From: Leptospira interrogans
GTDB taxonomy: Bacteria > Spirochaetota > Leptospiria > Leptospirales > Leptospiraceae
Length of the DNA stretch: 64,000 bases
NCBI RefSeq assembly: GCF_900156205.1
Contig: NZ_FTNA01000004.1
Location: 62,001-126,000, forward strand
Reading direction: 5' to 3'
Shown: positions 20,481 to 32,748 of the stretch, piece after piece
Layout: each line of letters starts with the position of its first letter
How positions within the stretch are numbered: the stretch's first letter is position 1
The notes under the pieces: generated by a model
What the model saw: only the letters and a program-made list of their open reading frames with translations
Database searches by the model: none
Told to the model about the DNA's origin: nothing
Program-made: the position numbers and the translations under genes

Positions 20481-21278
20481 TTATCTTTTTGGGTTTATAA
20501 ATCTATAGAATTTAAAAAGTAAATTCCAAACGAAAGTGTTAGAGAATCTTTCAAGTAAATAACTATTCACCTTATAAACTACGTAAGCCCAGATTGGAAA
20601 ATACTTTTTTTTAATTTTCTGATATTCTTCTGCTATTCGTTTTCTATTTTTTGGTTGAGCACTTACTCCATTAAAATCATATAAAGTTACAAATACAGAT
20701 GCGTGTTTTATTTTTATATTTTTATTAAACCAAAATCTGTGAAAGAATTCAAAATCGGCAGCAAATAAATATTCTTCATTATAATATCCGTATAAATCAA
20801 AAAGGCTTTTACGAATAAAAACCGCTTGATGACATAAAGATTTTATCGACCAATAAAAATAATTCAATCGATCCGGATATTTTCTCTCAATAATTCCATT
20901 ATCTTTAGAATCTATCAGTATATTTCCATATACTAAATCAACATCTTGGTCTAAAAATTTAGAAATCTCTAATAGAATATTTTTTTGTAGCAAAGTATCT
21001 CCCGCATTTAAAAAAACGAGATACTCTCCTTTAGAAAGCGAAATTCCTTTGTTTTGTGCATTATAAATCCCTTTATCTTTTTCAGAGATAAACTTTTTGA
21101 TTAAATCTAAGTTTGATTTTAAATATTCAAAACTTCCATCCGTTGAACCTCCATCTACGACTATCAATTCAAAATTTGTATAAGTCTGCGACTTAACACT
21201 TTCTAAAGTTTTACGTAACCCTTCCAGATTATTTAAATTGATAGTAATTATTGAAATTTTTGGCTCTTTAGCGATCAT
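20481..21278 (-). CDS. GT2 glycosyltransferase, WcaA-like
   Basis: A 265-residue GT2 enzyme: ISIITINLNNLEGLRKTLES, NFELIVVDGGSTDGSFEYLK, ISEKDKGIYNAQNKGISLSK, GEYLVFLNAGDTLLQ (NAGD in the DxD position), FIRKSLFDLYGYYNEEYLFA, ADFEFFHRFWF. The VDGGSTDG...EKDKGIYNAQNKG pattern is shared by WcaA/WcaE-type colanic-acid and O-antigen glycosyltransferases. ATG at 21278. It follows the amino-sugar genes fdtA/fdtB by about 140 bases and may use their product; that is inference. Confidence 0.85.
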   Translation of the reverse strand: MIAKEPKISIITINLNNLEGLRKTLESVKSQTYTNFELIVVDGGSTDGSFEYLKSNLDLIKKFISEKDKGIYNAQNKGISLSKGEYLVFLNAGDTLLQKNILLEISKFLDQDVDLVYGNILIDSKDNGIIERKYPDRLNYFYWSIKSLCHQAVFIRKSLFDLYGYYNEEYLFAADFEFFHRFWFNKNIKIKHASVFVTLYDFNGVSAQPKNRKRIAEEYQKIKKKYFPIWAYVVYKVNSYLLERFSNTFVWNLLFKFYRFINPKR

Positions 21279-21420
21279 GTATAAAAATTAATTCAAAGTT
21301 TTTCAAAAATCAGATTTGAAATGTGTCTAATAATATCAGTAAAATTTTTATAAAAGCATTTAGTTTTTATGAAATTCTTATATGAAGAAATTTTTATTTT
21401 TGATAAATGAAAATCTTTCT

Positions 21421-22512
<1,092 letters not shown>

Positions 22513-22525
22513 ATTTAATTTTTTT

Positions 22526-22945
22526 TCAACCAGCCAGCCTGATAAAATCAGAATAATTTCTTATGTAATCGTCTTCTCTATAATAATCCGAAGCGGCAAC
22601 AAGAAGGATACAACCGGAAGAAAAATTTTCCATAGCATGCCAAAGCATTTTTCCCAAAAGGACTCCCACATTATCTTTGTTCATTAAAATTTCCTGTTTT
22701 GTTTTTCCATCATCTAATCTCAAGGTAAAACTCCCGCTAACACAAAAAATCGCTTGTTCAATCTGTTTATGAGCGTGCTGGCCTCTTACACTTACAGAGT
22801 TTTCTAAATTATTAATATAATAAACTCGTTTTATTTCAAAAGGTATATCTTTCAAACTTTCTAATATAATTAAATTTCCGTCTCTATCGTCTCTGATTTT
22901 TTTTAGGTTTATATAACCTGAATTTTTGACTATAATTTCATCCAT
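22526..22945 (-). CDS. fdtA: dTDP-4-keto-6-deoxyglucose 3,4-ketoisomerase, FdtA/QdtA-like cupin
   Basis: A 139-residue cupin of the WxcM/FdtA type. Seen: [40 protein letters not shown] and [22 protein letters not shown]-x-H-A-H-x-x-x-x-Q is the active-site signature of the 3,4-ketoisomerases FdtA and QdtA, which move the keto group of dTDP-4-keto-6-deoxyglucose from C4 to C3. The substrate is supplied by RfbA and RfbB (13950-14999). ATG at 22945; fdtB follows 13 bases after its stop. The N-acyltransferase of the known pathways (FdtC/QdtC) is not beside them and I do not recognise one in the window. Confidence 0.85.
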   Translation of the reverse strand: MDEIIVKNSGYINLKKIRDDRDGNLIILESLKDIPFEIKRVYYINNLENSVSVRGQHAHKQIEQAIFCVSGSFTLRLDDGKTKQEILMNKDNVGVLLGKMLWHAMENFSSGCILLVAASDYYREDDYIRNYSDFIRLAG

Positions 22946-23094
22946 AAGAATAACCTAATTTCCACAATACTTTTGCTAAAAAACTACACAAAATCAGAAT
23001 TGAATATTTTAATCTGTATCAGAACAAGATTTTATTTTACTCGATGTAATTTACAGAACCTACATATTTTATCTAAAGATTCAAAATCGATATT

Positions 23095-24117
23095 TCAAGC
23101 TTCCGGATAAACTTTTAAAAGAGAATTTCGGCCAATTTTTAGAATCTTTTTCAAAACTACAAAACCGTAGAGAAAAACATTCCAAAAAAATTTATTAAAA
23201 AAAGAATATGAATAAAAATTCTTTTTTTCGATCATATTACACATTTCTAGAATATTTAAATTTCTTAATTTTAGATCAAAACGAGAAACCACTTTGATCA
23301 ATTGCTCCACATAAACTTCATAAATAATTTTTAAAGTTTTGTAATTCAATCCGTAATCGGAAATCCCAGTTCCATAGATATTTCCCGCATAAAACTTAAA
23401 CATATGAAAATGATAAAATACTAAAAGAACATCATCGATAAAAATCCTTCCATTTTTCAATTCAATCTTATATTTTTCCACATTCCAGAGAGCGACTCCT
23501 GCTTGTTCGTTTTTTAATACACATACGTTTTTGTAAGCTTGAGGCCATATGTCTAAATACTTTTGATCTCCCAAACGCCCTTCTTCTAATCGGTTATAAC
23601 ACCATTCCAAACATTGTTCTCTCCAACGATTAAGACATTTCATTCCGATTTCGTCTCGTTTAAAATATACCATTTGAACGTTATAAATTCCGTTGGCTTC
23701 GAGATATTTAAGACGATCTGGAAAACGGTGTGGTATAATCATTACGGAATATTTTCCGATTTCATTATAAACTGGTTCTACATCGGAAAAAAAATATATA
23801 TCTGAATCTAAATACGTTATGTGATCTATACCTCGATTTTTAGCCAATACGTAAGAAGGTAAAACTGGCGAAAGAGTCCAGCAATATTCTTGCCAGGTTC
23901 TATTTCCTTTTGCCACTAAAACATCTTCGGACTCGATGTCACTTAACGAGAGCACTGTAACATGATCGAAGGAATTTTCTTTAAAAAAAGTACAAGTCTT
24001 ATCGTCCATCGCAAGAACCCAAAGATGAAAATCTCCAAAATGCAGCCGAATAGACTCGTATAAAGATATTCCCAAGGGTAAATAATTAAAATCGAATAAA
24101 GTGCAGAGGTATTTCAT
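23095..24117 (-). CDS. GT-A nucleotide-sugar transferase
   Basis: A 340-residue protein that begins [20 protein letters not shown], the start of GT-A transferases acting as soluble, single-domain enzymes. Seen: [40 protein letters not shown] (DSD metal motif), [55 protein letters not shown] and [14 protein letters not shown]8-like folds share the YLDxD plus GDQxxLD arrangement. The GDQKYLD pairing makes a retaining GT8-type reaction plausible, but the family is not certain. It is a stand-alone gene with a 640-base repeat-bearing spacer upstream. Confidence 0.75.
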   Translation of the reverse strand: MKYLCTLFDFNYLPLGISLYESIRLHFGDFHLWVLAMDDKTCTFFKENSFDHVTVLSLSDIESEDVLVAKGNRTWQEYCWTLSPVLPSYVLAKNRGIDHITYLDSDIYFFSDVEPVYNEIGKYSVMIIPHRFPDRLKYLEANGIYNVQMVYFKRDEIGMKCLNRWREQCLEWCYNRLEEGRLGDQKYLDIWPQAYKNVCVLKNEQAGVALWNVEKYKIELKNGRIFIDDVLLVFYHFHMFKFYAGNIYGTGISDYGLNYKTLKIIYEVYVEQLIKVVSRFDLKLRNLNILEMCNMIEKKNFYSYSFFNKFFWNVFLYGFVVLKKILKIGRNSLLKVYPEA

Positions 24118-24346
24118 TGGCAGTTATTTATTTTTAAATGTATAACATAAATACATTATTAAATATTAAAATATATATTACAAAAGCTACATTCAAACTA
24201 TTGAGATTCGATATTAGAAACTATCTCAAAAATATCCTAGAATAATCAGAGTCAATATGTTAAACAAAGACAAAGTACTTTTAAGATAATTCTTAGCAAA
24301 ACGAAATCACCCACTCAACTTAATGAAAAATAAATAAAAGAAAAAT

Positions 24347-24364
24347 AATTTTTGAATAACTCTA
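24347..24364. repeat. Solo MITE-like terminal repeat
   Basis: AATTTTTGAATAACTCTA matches the right terminal repeat of the MITE copies with two mismatches. No clear left end lies ~85 bases away, so it is a remnant or a chance match. Confidence 0.35.
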
Positions 24365-24450
24365 TTATTCATTTAAAAATTATTTAAAACGTTTTAAAAG
24401 TTTATGAAATGAATTGAAATTAAACTTTCATGAACTTACATAAATTTTTA

Positions 24451-24619
24451 CTTAGAACTTGTCCCAAAACCTTAAAGAATTTTAGGCGATAATTTTTTAG
24501 AAATTTTTAATAAAATACAGTAGTTTCTACAAATTAGATTATATTAGCAATTTGCAAACCTTCGAGTAGCTCTAATTTTCGTAGTAGTCTCCAGATTTTA
24601 AGGCTTTAGGACAAGCTTT
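24451..24619. repeat. Second repeat family, copy 1 (169 bp, inverted ends)
   Basis: Left end CTTAGAACTTGTCCCAAAAC continuing CTTAAAG, right end TTTTAAGGCTTTAGGACAAG; the two are imperfect inverted repeats over about 24 bases. The interior (GATAATTTTTTAGAAATTTT, TAATAAAATACAGTAG, CTTCGAGTAG, GTAGTAGTCT) aligns with 28667-28851. It lies in the 640-base gene-free spacer 24118-24757, where nothing else is recognisable apart from the solo MITE end. Confidence 0.75.
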
Positions 24620-24757
24620 TACAAAACATTATAACAACCCTACACAACAAGGCATTATGAATCTTTAAACTGTTTTTTCTAAGATCATCCAGTGTATAGG
24701 TTTCTATAATAAAAGATTGAACATAAATTCAAAACATTTTAAAAATTTAATATAACT

Positions 24758-25651
24758 TTACAAAGTTTTCTTAAGTTCAAAAATCATTCCTTTTTCTTGA
24801 GTTGATAGACCTTCTAATCTACCGGTTGCCTGTAAATAACTTTCAAAATCCGTAACTAAGTGATACATTGTTTGAAATAAAGAGATAAATTCCTCAAAAT
24901 TAAAAAACCAAGCCGGATAAGACGCTTCGTAAATTTCCGAAGGTACACTCTGAATCGATACAATGGATTTAGGTAAATCTATAAAGTAAGTTCTATCTAT
25001 TATAATATAAGCAAATTTGTATTGAATAATTTTTTTGATTAACACAAACGGATCCTTTATATAAGGAAAAGAACTAGAAGCTAAGAATACATTGATTTTC
25101 TGATTTTTATCATTAATACAGGATTCAATAGAATCATAAAAATTTAAAATATCATCTTTAAAATATTTTTTACCTGCTTGAACAAAATTCGGTTGTTCTA
25201 CTATATTCCAAGATAAATTTTTAATTCCTTTTAAGAAATTTCGATTTTGATAATAGCTACTTCCTAGAGAACCTCCAAAATCTAATACGTTCAGCTTTGA
25301 ATTGGACATAGTCGCTGCATAAAGTAACCCTGATGTCAAAGGCCAAGAATATTGAATTTTTTCAAAAACGATTGAATCTCTTTCATAAACGGCTTCTCCT
25401 CGTTTTACTTTTAATAAAGATTGTTTACACTTTTCTAAAATTAGATCAGAATCATAAGAACCACAGAACTGAGAAGCCTCCTCCCAAGTTTTATAAATTC
25501 CATTAAAATCGTCATAAAAAAGCTTGCCGTGTATTTTGAATTTAACTCGTTTATGGAATTGCCTTCTGACAAACTTTAATAAATCCCAAAAAATGGGAGG
25601 TGAAAACTTATATGCGATTTTCTTTATATATGTTTTTAAAATTGAATTCAT
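24758..25651 (-). CDS. Putative SAM methyltransferase, LIC12133-like family
   Basis: A 297-residue protein. It contains a Rossmann-like SAM motif [20 protein letters not shown] near 140-160, then [23 protein letters not shown] sequence ([19 protein letters not shown]) and [20 protein letters not shown]. The combination of an aromatic-rich [20 protein letters not shown]-terminus with [16 protein letters not shown] is what I remember as the TIGR04325/LIC12133 family, named from Leptospira and found in surface-polysaccharide clusters. It probably methylates a sugar or lipid intermediate; the substrate is unknown. Upstream and downstream spacers are ~700 and ~640 bases, so it stands alone. Confidence 0.75.
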   Translation of the reverse strand: MNSILKTYIKKIAYKFSPPIFWDLLKFVRRQFHKRVKFKIHGKLFYDDFNGIYKTWEEASQFCGSYDSDLILEKCKQSLLKVKRGEAVYERDSIVFEKIQYSWPLTSGLLYAATMSNSKLNVLDFGGSLGSSYYQNRNFLKGIKNLSWNIVEQPNFVQAGKKYFKDDILNFYDSIESCINDKNQKINVFLASSSFPYIKDPFVLIKKIIQYKFAYIIIDRTYFIDLPKSIVSIQSVPSEIYEASYPAWFFNFEEFISLFQTMYHLVTDFESYLQATGRLEGLSTQEKGMIFELKKTL

Positions 25652-26350
25652 AAGAAAAAATCTAAAAATTTTACTTTCGTATTCTTTAGAATAAGGGCGT
25701 ATTTTTTAAAAAATTATAACTATTTTATATCCAAATTTTAAACATTATAAATTTTCAAAGTCTTTCTAAAATTTACAAACAATGAATCGGCAAATTCTAA
25801 ATAAAGCCAAAATTTGAAAATTTCTATAATTTTTACGGTGTTTAGAAGCAGTGTTTTTGCAAAGATTTTATATTTAGAGTTTGTCCCAAAACCTTAAAAT
25901 CAATCGCCTTTGAATCTTAAACAAAATATGATAGTTCTCACAAAAATCGCTATAAAGGATTTATAGTTTTTTAATACTCTTTTGTTATTATTATAATTTC
26001 TATACGGGTCCCACATTTTTGTGAAACTCAATTTCCTTCCGAAAAATCGTTCGAAAAACTCAACAAACACTTTTCGATGGACCGGTGGAAACTCAGAGTC
26101 TCTCTTCTTGAACTTCTTCCTAAATACCGATATACTTAGAAAAGCATTCGCTGGATTTTCCGGGTCGCGTTTTAGGACGCTCCGACAGATTTTTGGGAGA
26201 GACTCTTATTTTTTTGAATTTTATATAAAATTTCTCTATCCTTACCAAAGCAAAACCATTCTAATTTTTATATATATTGTTTTTATAAATAAACTATAAA
26301 ACTCAAAACAATTCCAGAAGATAAAATTTCACAATTTAAGAATTTAAATC
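25652..26350. other. Gene-free spacer with a GC-richer island
   Basis: About 700 bases. Near 25874 there is TTAGAGTTTGTCCCAAAACC followed by TTAAAATC, a single degenerate end of the second repeat family. From about 26000 to 26210 the sequence is noticeably less AT-rich than its surroundings and contains GGGTCCCACATTTTTGTG, GGAAACTCAGAGTCTCTC and GGTCGCGTTTTAGGACGCTC. The plus strand is open for 92 codons at 26021-26299, but the last third is an isoleucine/phenylalanine-rich run typical of chance AT frames, and no ribosome binding site is obvious. I treat it as a repeat remnant, not a gene. Confidence 0.45.
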
Positions 26351-27292
26351 CTAGAGCAAATTAGATTTGTCTGGCCAAATTCTCGTTTTTATACGTTCTA
26401 AAAGTTGTTTCAATCGACCAAAAATTCGAGTTCTTAAATCTGATTGACTGAGTTTGCGAAAATAATCTCTATATAAATTTCTAATGTAAACGTTCTCTTC
26501 AATTTGAATCGTTTCAATCCGGATCGGAATCGAACTCAAATCCACATCGTATTCGTTTGTAACTTCACAATGTGTTCCGGAAGCATCCAATCCAATATTA
26601 AACACTAAAGATCTTGCAGGATATAAAGTTAATTTATTTTGTAAAAAAGTGGAAGCATACCATCTTATCGCCCAGGAATCATTCTTACCTGCAATCTGAT
26701 CTTTTAACATTTGGGTATAAGGATAAGACCCTTGCATATCAAATTGATAAATTAGTTTTTCTGAAATTAATTTATCCAAAAGTTTTTGTCCATCGACCTC
26801 GAATAGATCCCAGCCCCTTTTCCAAGTCGCCCAGCCCCAACAATCAGCACCTCTTAAAAAATACGTCTCGGGAGTTTTTGCGGTAAACGGCAATCGATAA
26901 GCGTGTATAGAAACTACCTGATTTAAATTTTCATAATATTCTAATCCATGATTTAAATAAGTTAAAAAATATTTCGAAGTTATCATATCGTCTTCTAAAA
27001 CGATAATTTTTCCATGTTTTGTTACTAGTTCAGTCACTCCAGATATAATAGATTTTGCTAAACCTACATTGTTTTCTTTTTCATAAACGATAACTTTTTT
27101 AAAACCAGTCGCTTGTTTGACAATCGATCTAACTTCTCTAATCTTATCCATATTTGTATTGGGCTTAGGTCCATCACAAAATACAAATAATTCAGACTGT
27201 TCCGCATAATCGTTGTTTGATAAAGAATCGATCGTTCTTTTTGTATGTTCCGGTCTATTATAAACAAAAAGTGCAATCGGAGCTAATGACAT
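26351..27292 (-). CDS. GNT-I-like glycosyltransferase
   Basis: A 313-residue GT-A protein. Seen: APIALFVYNRPEHTKRTIDS at the start, SELFVFCDGPKPNTNMDKIR, KENNVGLAKSIISGVTELVT, GKIIVLEDDMITSKYFLTYL (EDD as the metal motif), FLRGADCWGWATWKRGWDLF and SWAIRWYASTFLQ. The VLEDD motif plus CWGWATW loop is shared with bacterial relatives of GNT-I/GT13 common in O-antigen clusters. Donor unknown. ATG at 27292, three bases after the flippase stop, so these two genes are translationally linked. Confidence 0.8.
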   Translation of the reverse strand: MSLAPIALFVYNRPEHTKRTIDSLSNNDYAEQSELFVFCDGPKPNTNMDKIREVRSIVKQATGFKKVIVYEKENNVGLAKSIISGVTELVTKHGKIIVLEDDMITSKYFLTYLNHGLEYYENLNQVVSIHAYRLPFTAKTPETYFLRGADCWGWATWKRGWDLFEVDGQKLLDKLISEKLIYQFDMQGSYPYTQMLKDQIAGKNDSWAIRWYASTFLQNKLTLYPARSLVFNIGLDASGTHCEVTNEYDVDLSSIPIRIETIQIEENVYIRNLYRDYFRKLSQSDLRTRIFGRLKQLLERIKTRIWPDKSNLL

Positions 27293-27295
27293 CTT

Positions 27296-28639
<1,344 letters not shown>

Positions 28640-28666
28640 TACAAGTTTTGATTTTATTTTTTTTAA

Positions 28667-28851
28667 CTTAAGAACTTTTCTTAAAACCTTAAAGAATTTT
28701 ACGCGATCATTCTTTAGAAATTTTTAATAAAACGCAGTAGCTCCTAACAAATTAAGTTGCATTTGGCAATTTGTGAACTTCGAGTAGTTCTAATGTTGTT
28801 AAATCTTAGTAGCAGTTCCTACATTTTGAAGTTTTGAGAAAAGTTCTTAAG
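28667..28851. repeat. Second repeat family, copy 2 (185 bp, inverted ends)
   Basis: CTTAAGAACTTTTCTTAAAA at 28667-28686 is inverted as TTTGAGAAAAGTTCTTAAG ending at 28851, with one mismatch over about 20 bases. The interior aligns with 24451-24619: CCTTAAAGAATTTTACGCGA, TTTAGAAATTTTTAATAAAA, CGCAGTAG, GCAATTTG, CTTCGAGTAGTTCTAAT, AGTAGCAGTTCC. It lies between wzx and the polymerase/ligase gene, in a 323-base gene-free spacer. Confidence 0.8.
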
Positions 28852-28962
28852 TTTTATTTAACAGAAAAGTTTGTTATAAAATTTCTGCAAAAGCAAAAAT
28901 CACATTCTATTTTTATTATATTCTTAGAATTTAGTTTATTTTGCGATTTTTGAAATAAACTT

Positions 28963-30207
28963 CTACATTTCAGGAGTTTGATCATCTACAGTTGTGATCA
29001 AAGCCCCTAAACCCGCAAACAATGCTACCATTTGAGACTCTGAGGATTCCCAAGGTATTGTTGTCATTAAATAGGGAATAAAACAAATATAGAAATGAAA
29101 ATATCGGAACGATCTATAATCTCTTTTTAAAGATTTTTTTAATGCAATTAAAAAAATAAAAACCGAATAAATATACAATATCAAAGCGGTGATAGGACCG
29201 GAAGTTTTATGCGAATCAAAAAAAATATTATGATACCAAAAAGTATATTCAGATCCAATTGTAATTTTAGGGTATATAAAAAAATCTTTTTTAATCGTGT
29301 TCCAATAATCAACATGATGATTTAATTTTTCGGAATAAATTCCGTTCATAATTCTCTGACCAATGTATGTTTCTTTTAAGAAAAAATAAATAGAAGAACA
29401 CGAAACAAACAAGATCAAAAATCCAATAATAAATTTATAATATATCCCTTTATTAGGAATCGAATAGATTTTCCACAATCGAATCAAAACTAATATAATT
29501 ATATTTGCAATGATCAGAAAAAAAAAGGTTCGTGCACTAAATAAAAATGAAATGAAAAGACTAATCAAAAAAACGAATAGAAAAAATACATTTTGCCATT
29601 TTAGTTTTTTATCTATTTTCAAAAGATAACCGTTAAAACAAAAAAGAACGATAGGTAGCATACTAGCCAAAATGGTAATTCCAGGCGAATTATATTCCAT
29701 TTTATAAAAGAAGTGATACGCTTTTCCATAATAAGGGGGTTCTAAATAAACTAAGGTTGCAATGGAATTGATAATTGCAAATACAAACATTCCCAAAGCA
29801 ATTCCTATAAAAAAGAGCTTTTTTTGTTTTAAACTTGGAAGTGCAAAAATAATAAAAAATGAAAATAAAGTAGGAAACGCCTTAAACACGTAAAGTATAG
29901 GATTTAACTTACCATCCAAATGTTGAGGCATATTTGGAGTTTTATAGAAAAAGAAATAAGCTAATAAAAAAGAAATAACTAATAAAAAAGAAAAAGTTGA
30001 AGAGATATTCCACTTTATATTTTTTAATAAAAAAATACTGATTATAAAAGACAATCCGATAACAAATAAAGAAAGGCGTCCATTTACAGTACCAAAACCT
30101 ATTAAAGTTGAACAAATCCAACAAATGGCTGGAAGAGAAAAAATTCGAAATTTAAATAAATAATCTGTTATAACTGATGCACTTTTTAATGAGAAGTGAG
30201 TGCTCAT
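28963..30207 (-). CDS. O-antigen polymerase/ligase-family membrane protein
   Basis: A 414-residue polytopic protein with about 10-12 hydrophobic helices. A periplasmic-loop region around 290-340 contains GQRIMNGIYSEKLNHHVDYW, NTIKKDFFIYPKITIGSEYT and FWYHNIFFDSHKTSGPITAL; the R-x(n)-G...HN-x-x-x-D/H arrangement is typical of the O-antigen ligase/Wzy superfamily. It could be a Wzy polymerase or a WaaL-type ligase; the two cannot be separated by eye. Start: ATG at 30207 with GAG upstream. A TTG eight codons further upstream is also open. It follows the initiating transferase gene and precedes wzx. Confidence 0.75.
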   Translation of the reverse strand: MSTHFSLKSASVITDYLFKFRIFSLPAICWICSTLIGFGTVNGRLSLFVIGLSFIISIFLLKNIKWNISSTFSFLLVISFLLAYFFFYKTPNMPQHLDGKLNPILYVFKAFPTLFSFFIIFALPSLKQKKLFFIGIALGMFVFAIINSIATLVYLEPPYYGKAYHFFYKMEYNSPGITILASMLPIVLFCFNGYLLKIDKKLKWQNVFFLFVFLISLFISFLFSARTFFFLIIANIIILVLIRLWKIYSIPNKGIYYKFIIGFLILFVSCSSIYFFLKETYIGQRIMNGIYSEKLNHHVDYWNTIKKDFFIYPKITIGSEYTFWYHNIFFDSHKTSGPITALILYIYSVFIFLIALKKSLKRDYRSFRYFHFYICFIPYLMTTIPWESSESQMVALFAGLGALITTVDDQTPEM

Positions 30208-30280
30208 AAATTTTTTCTCAATTTCATACAATAGAATACTTTTCTAAGATTGAATGAATTTAGCATGCGTTAAAACTTTT

Positions 30281-31546
30281 TTATCGTGCTCCAAAACCTG
30301 TCAAAATCGTTTTAACGGTTTTAAAAGTAATTAACATATCTAACCAAAATGAAAAATTTTTTATATAATAAAAATCATATTCTAACTTTACTTTCATTCC
30401 ATCTACCTCGGCGGCGTACCCCTGTTCTACTTGCGCCCAGCCGGATATACCAGGTCTAACAACATGTCGATAAGCAAAAAAAGGAACATCCTTTTCATAC
30501 CATTCTGAAAGTTCCATGGATTCAGGTCTAGGTCCGATAAAACTCATATCTCCTTTTAAAACATTAAAAATTTGCAATGTTTCATCAAGTCGATATTTTC
30601 GTAATACTTTTCCAATTTTAGTAATTCTTAAATCATTTTCTCCTTGAGTAAATCCTTTTCCTTTTTTTTCAACATACATCGTTCTAAATTTATAAAGAGT
30701 AAATATTCTTCCACGGTACCCCATTCTTTTCTGAGAAAATACAACCTTCCCTTTACTTTCTAAACGAATGAGAATTGCAATCAAAAACATAAAAGGAGAA
30801 AAAATTGGAAAAAAGAATAAGGCAGCTATAAAATCTATAAAACGTTTTATTGTTTCATAAAACTTAGAAGGCAGCAAAGAGCCGAATTCGTTTTCAGAAA
30901 GGTAAGTAATTTTCACCCTCCCAGTCAATGATTCTATAATTTGTTTAGTATGATAAACAGGTATTCTCGATAAAGTACATCTTGCTAAAAACTTTTCCCA
31001 TTCAGGAGTCAAATTCTTTGCACGTAGATCCGCTACTACCGCATCAAATCTTTCTTTTCCCAAATCAGGTTTTTTCAAAAAGACGAACTGTGTCCCATGA
31101 GTTTCCCTAAACTCCAAAGCTTCACCCAATGGAACTAATGCAAACCTTTGTAAACGGTATCGATGCCCTATAAAATATCCGATATAACACCAAGATAATG
31201 TAGTAATAAAACCTAATAGAATTACCTGAATACTATATTCAGCACGATTTATTAAATTAAATGCAACTAGAATCCCAAATACAATTGCGGTAGTTGGTAA
31301 GATATAAGCAGAGGATTGAGACCCAGGATACTTTAATAATCTTCTTAAGGAAATAAAGGTAATATTAAAAGCAATTAAAACCCCCATCGCAGAATTGAAG
31401 CTATTTTTATCTATACGATTCCAAAAATCGAATCCCCATAATGGAATTATAGTAACACAAGACACTAATAAACTACCAACGGTTAATTGAAAGAGAGTAC
31501 TTAAAAGTATTTGTTCATGAATTCTAGAATGTCTTCGAACGTACAT
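30281..31546 (-). CDS. Polyprenyl-phosphate sugar-1-phosphate transferase (initiating enzyme)
   Basis: A 421-residue membrane protein of the WbaP/WcaJ/PglC superfamily. The first ~135 residues hold four to five hydrophobic helices. The catalytic domain follows a membrane helix near 230-255: VVFSQKRMGYRGRIFTLYKF, RTMYVEKKGKGFTQGENDLR, ITKIGKVLRKYRLDETLQIF, NVLKGDMSFIGPRPESMELS, VRPGISGWAQVEQGYA. These are the diagnostic sugar-transferase motifs (KFRTM, R-x-x-LDE, GPRP, PGISGWAQ). It moves a sugar-1-phosphate onto undecaprenyl phosphate to begin each O-unit. It lies three bases after the wbuB-like gene, so the fnl sugar or its precursor may be early in the unit; that is inference. Confidence 0.92.
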   Translation of the reverse strand: MYVRRHSRIHEQILLSTLFQLTVGSLLVSCVTIIPLWGFDFWNRIDKNSFNSAMGVLIAFNITFISLRRLLKYPGSQSSAYILPTTAIVFGILVAFNLINRAEYSIQVILLGFITTLSWCYIGYFIGHRYRLQRFALVPLGEALEFRETHGTQFVFLKKPDLGKERFDAVVADLRAKNLTPEWEKFLARCTLSRIPVYHTKQIIESLTGRVKITYLSENEFGSLLPSKFYETIKRFIDFIAALFFFPIFSPFMFLIAILIRLESKGKVVFSQKRMGYRGRIFTLYKFRTMYVEKKGKGFTQGENDLRITKIGKVLRKYRLDETLQIFNVLKGDMSFIGPRPESMELSEWYEKDVPFFAYRHVVRPGISGWAQVEQGYAAEVDGMKVKLEYDFYYIKNFSFWLDMLITFKTVKTILTGFGAR

Positions 31547-31549
31547 AAA

Positions 31550-32737
31550 TTAAGAAAGAATGTTTAAAACTGTCTCCGCAGCATTATCAACAGAGAATTT
31601 ACTTTTAAGAAGTAAATTTGCATTCCTACCCATTTGTTTTCTAGTCTTATCGTCTAACAATACAAGTGCATTTTTATAAAGTTCTTCAACATCACCTGCA
31701 ATTGTGACTAAACCTGATCGAGAATCTTCCAATATATTCTTAAGATCATTTCCGGGATTTACAACACCTAGAATAGGCTTTTCCTGAACCATATACCCTA
31801 AAATTTTACCTGGAAAATTATGCGTTTTATGACCAAAGTGTAAAGTAAAAAGCCCAATATCAAACTCTGCTAACATGAGTTTAAATTCCTCTTGAGACAC
31901 AGGATCCAAGAGAATCATATTATTCAATTGTAAATCTTGTATTGACGCTTTAACTAATTCAACTTCATCCCCTGCTCCAACTAACAAGAATATAACATCT
32001 GTATAGGTTTTCATTTTTTCAGCCAAACGAACGATATTCATCATATCCTGAGCTTTACCTATATTTCCACCATAGAAAAAAACAATCTTTCCTTCTAAAT
32101 TTAACCTTTTGCGATAAAAGTCATTCTTATTTAAAACGGGAGAATCGGTAGCCCAATTGTAAAGAAGTTCAATATTCTTAAATTCAGGAAATTTTTTAGA
32201 AAACCATTCTATATTTGCAGGAGATTGTATCCCTATCTGATCTGCTGTTTTGTAATTTAGTTTTTCATAATATTTAAAAAAATATGCTATCAGAGACTTT
32301 TCACGGATCATTCCATTATCAATAATCCATTGAGGAAAAAAATCTCTTAAAATTAGATAAGAAGGGGACTTCCATAGATTTTTTAAACGAAACACTAGAT
32401 TTCCCCAAAAAATAGAAGGAGAATAGTAAATGATTAGATCATGATGATTTTGAATAAAATATTTTTTTAGACATTTCCAAGCCCTTCTGGAAAGTGCGAA
32501 CTCGTTGATAAGACGTTTAATTTTTGAAACATTTTTAATTTTGCCCGATGAAAATTGTAAAATAGAAACTCCATCTAAAGTATCTTTTTTATAATTTTGT
32601 TTCAAATCGACTCCAGGTGTAATAACTGTTATTTCGTGTCCTTTCTCTTTTAATTTCACCGCCAATTCATGCATCATCTTAGCAGCGACTTTTGTGCTTT
32701 TAGGAAGATAATCGTCGACGATGATACAAATTTTCAA
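31550..32737 (-). CDS. wbuB: GT4 glycosyltransferase, WbuB-like
   Basis: A 395-residue GT-B enzyme. Seen: MKICIIVDDYLPKSTKVAAK, LAVKLKEKGHEITVITPGVD, FFYGGNIGKAQDMMNIVRLA, VGAGDEVELVKASIQ, FDIGLFTLHFGHKTHNFPGK and ILGYMVQEKPILGVVNPGND. The start and the NFPGKILGYM-x-x-x-KPILG motif are those of WbuB, the L-fucosaminyltransferase found beside fnlABC in other O-antigen clusters. It is therefore likely to transfer L-FucNAc. The start is TTG at 32737, with AGGA seven bases upstream overlapping the fnlC stop codon. Fourth gene of a tight five-gene operon. Confidence 0.82.
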   Translation of the reverse strand: MKICIIVDDYLPKSTKVAAKMMHELAVKLKEKGHEITVITPGVDLKQNYKKDTLDGVSILQFSSGKIKNVSKIKRLINEFALSRRAWKCLKKYFIQNHHDLIIYYSPSIFWGNLVFRLKNLWKSPSYLILRDFFPQWIIDNGMIREKSLIAYFFKYYEKLNYKTADQIGIQSPANIEWFSKKFPEFKNIELLYNWATDSPVLNKNDFYRKRLNLEGKIVFFYGGNIGKAQDMMNIVRLAEKMKTYTDVIFLLVGAGDEVELVKASIQDLQLNNMILLDPVSQEEFKLMLAEFDIGLFTLHFGHKTHNFPGKILGYMVQEKPILGVVNPGNDLKNILEDSRSGLVTIAGDVEELYKNALVLLDDKTRKQMGRNANLLLKSKFSVDNAAETVLNILS

Positions 32738-32744
32738 AATAATA

Positions 32745-32748
32745 TCCT
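32745..32748 (-). promoter_or_regulatory. Ribosome binding site deciding the wbuB TTG start
   Basis: AGGA on the minus strand, seven bases before TTG at 32737; it overlaps the TAG stop of fnlC, implying coupled translation. Confidence 0.55.

Noticed and set aside
26021..26299. 92-codon plus-strand frame as a gene
   Set aside because: No ribosome binding site, hydrophobic AT-run tail, the only plus-strand frame in the locus, and it overlaps a repeat-like GC-richer patch.
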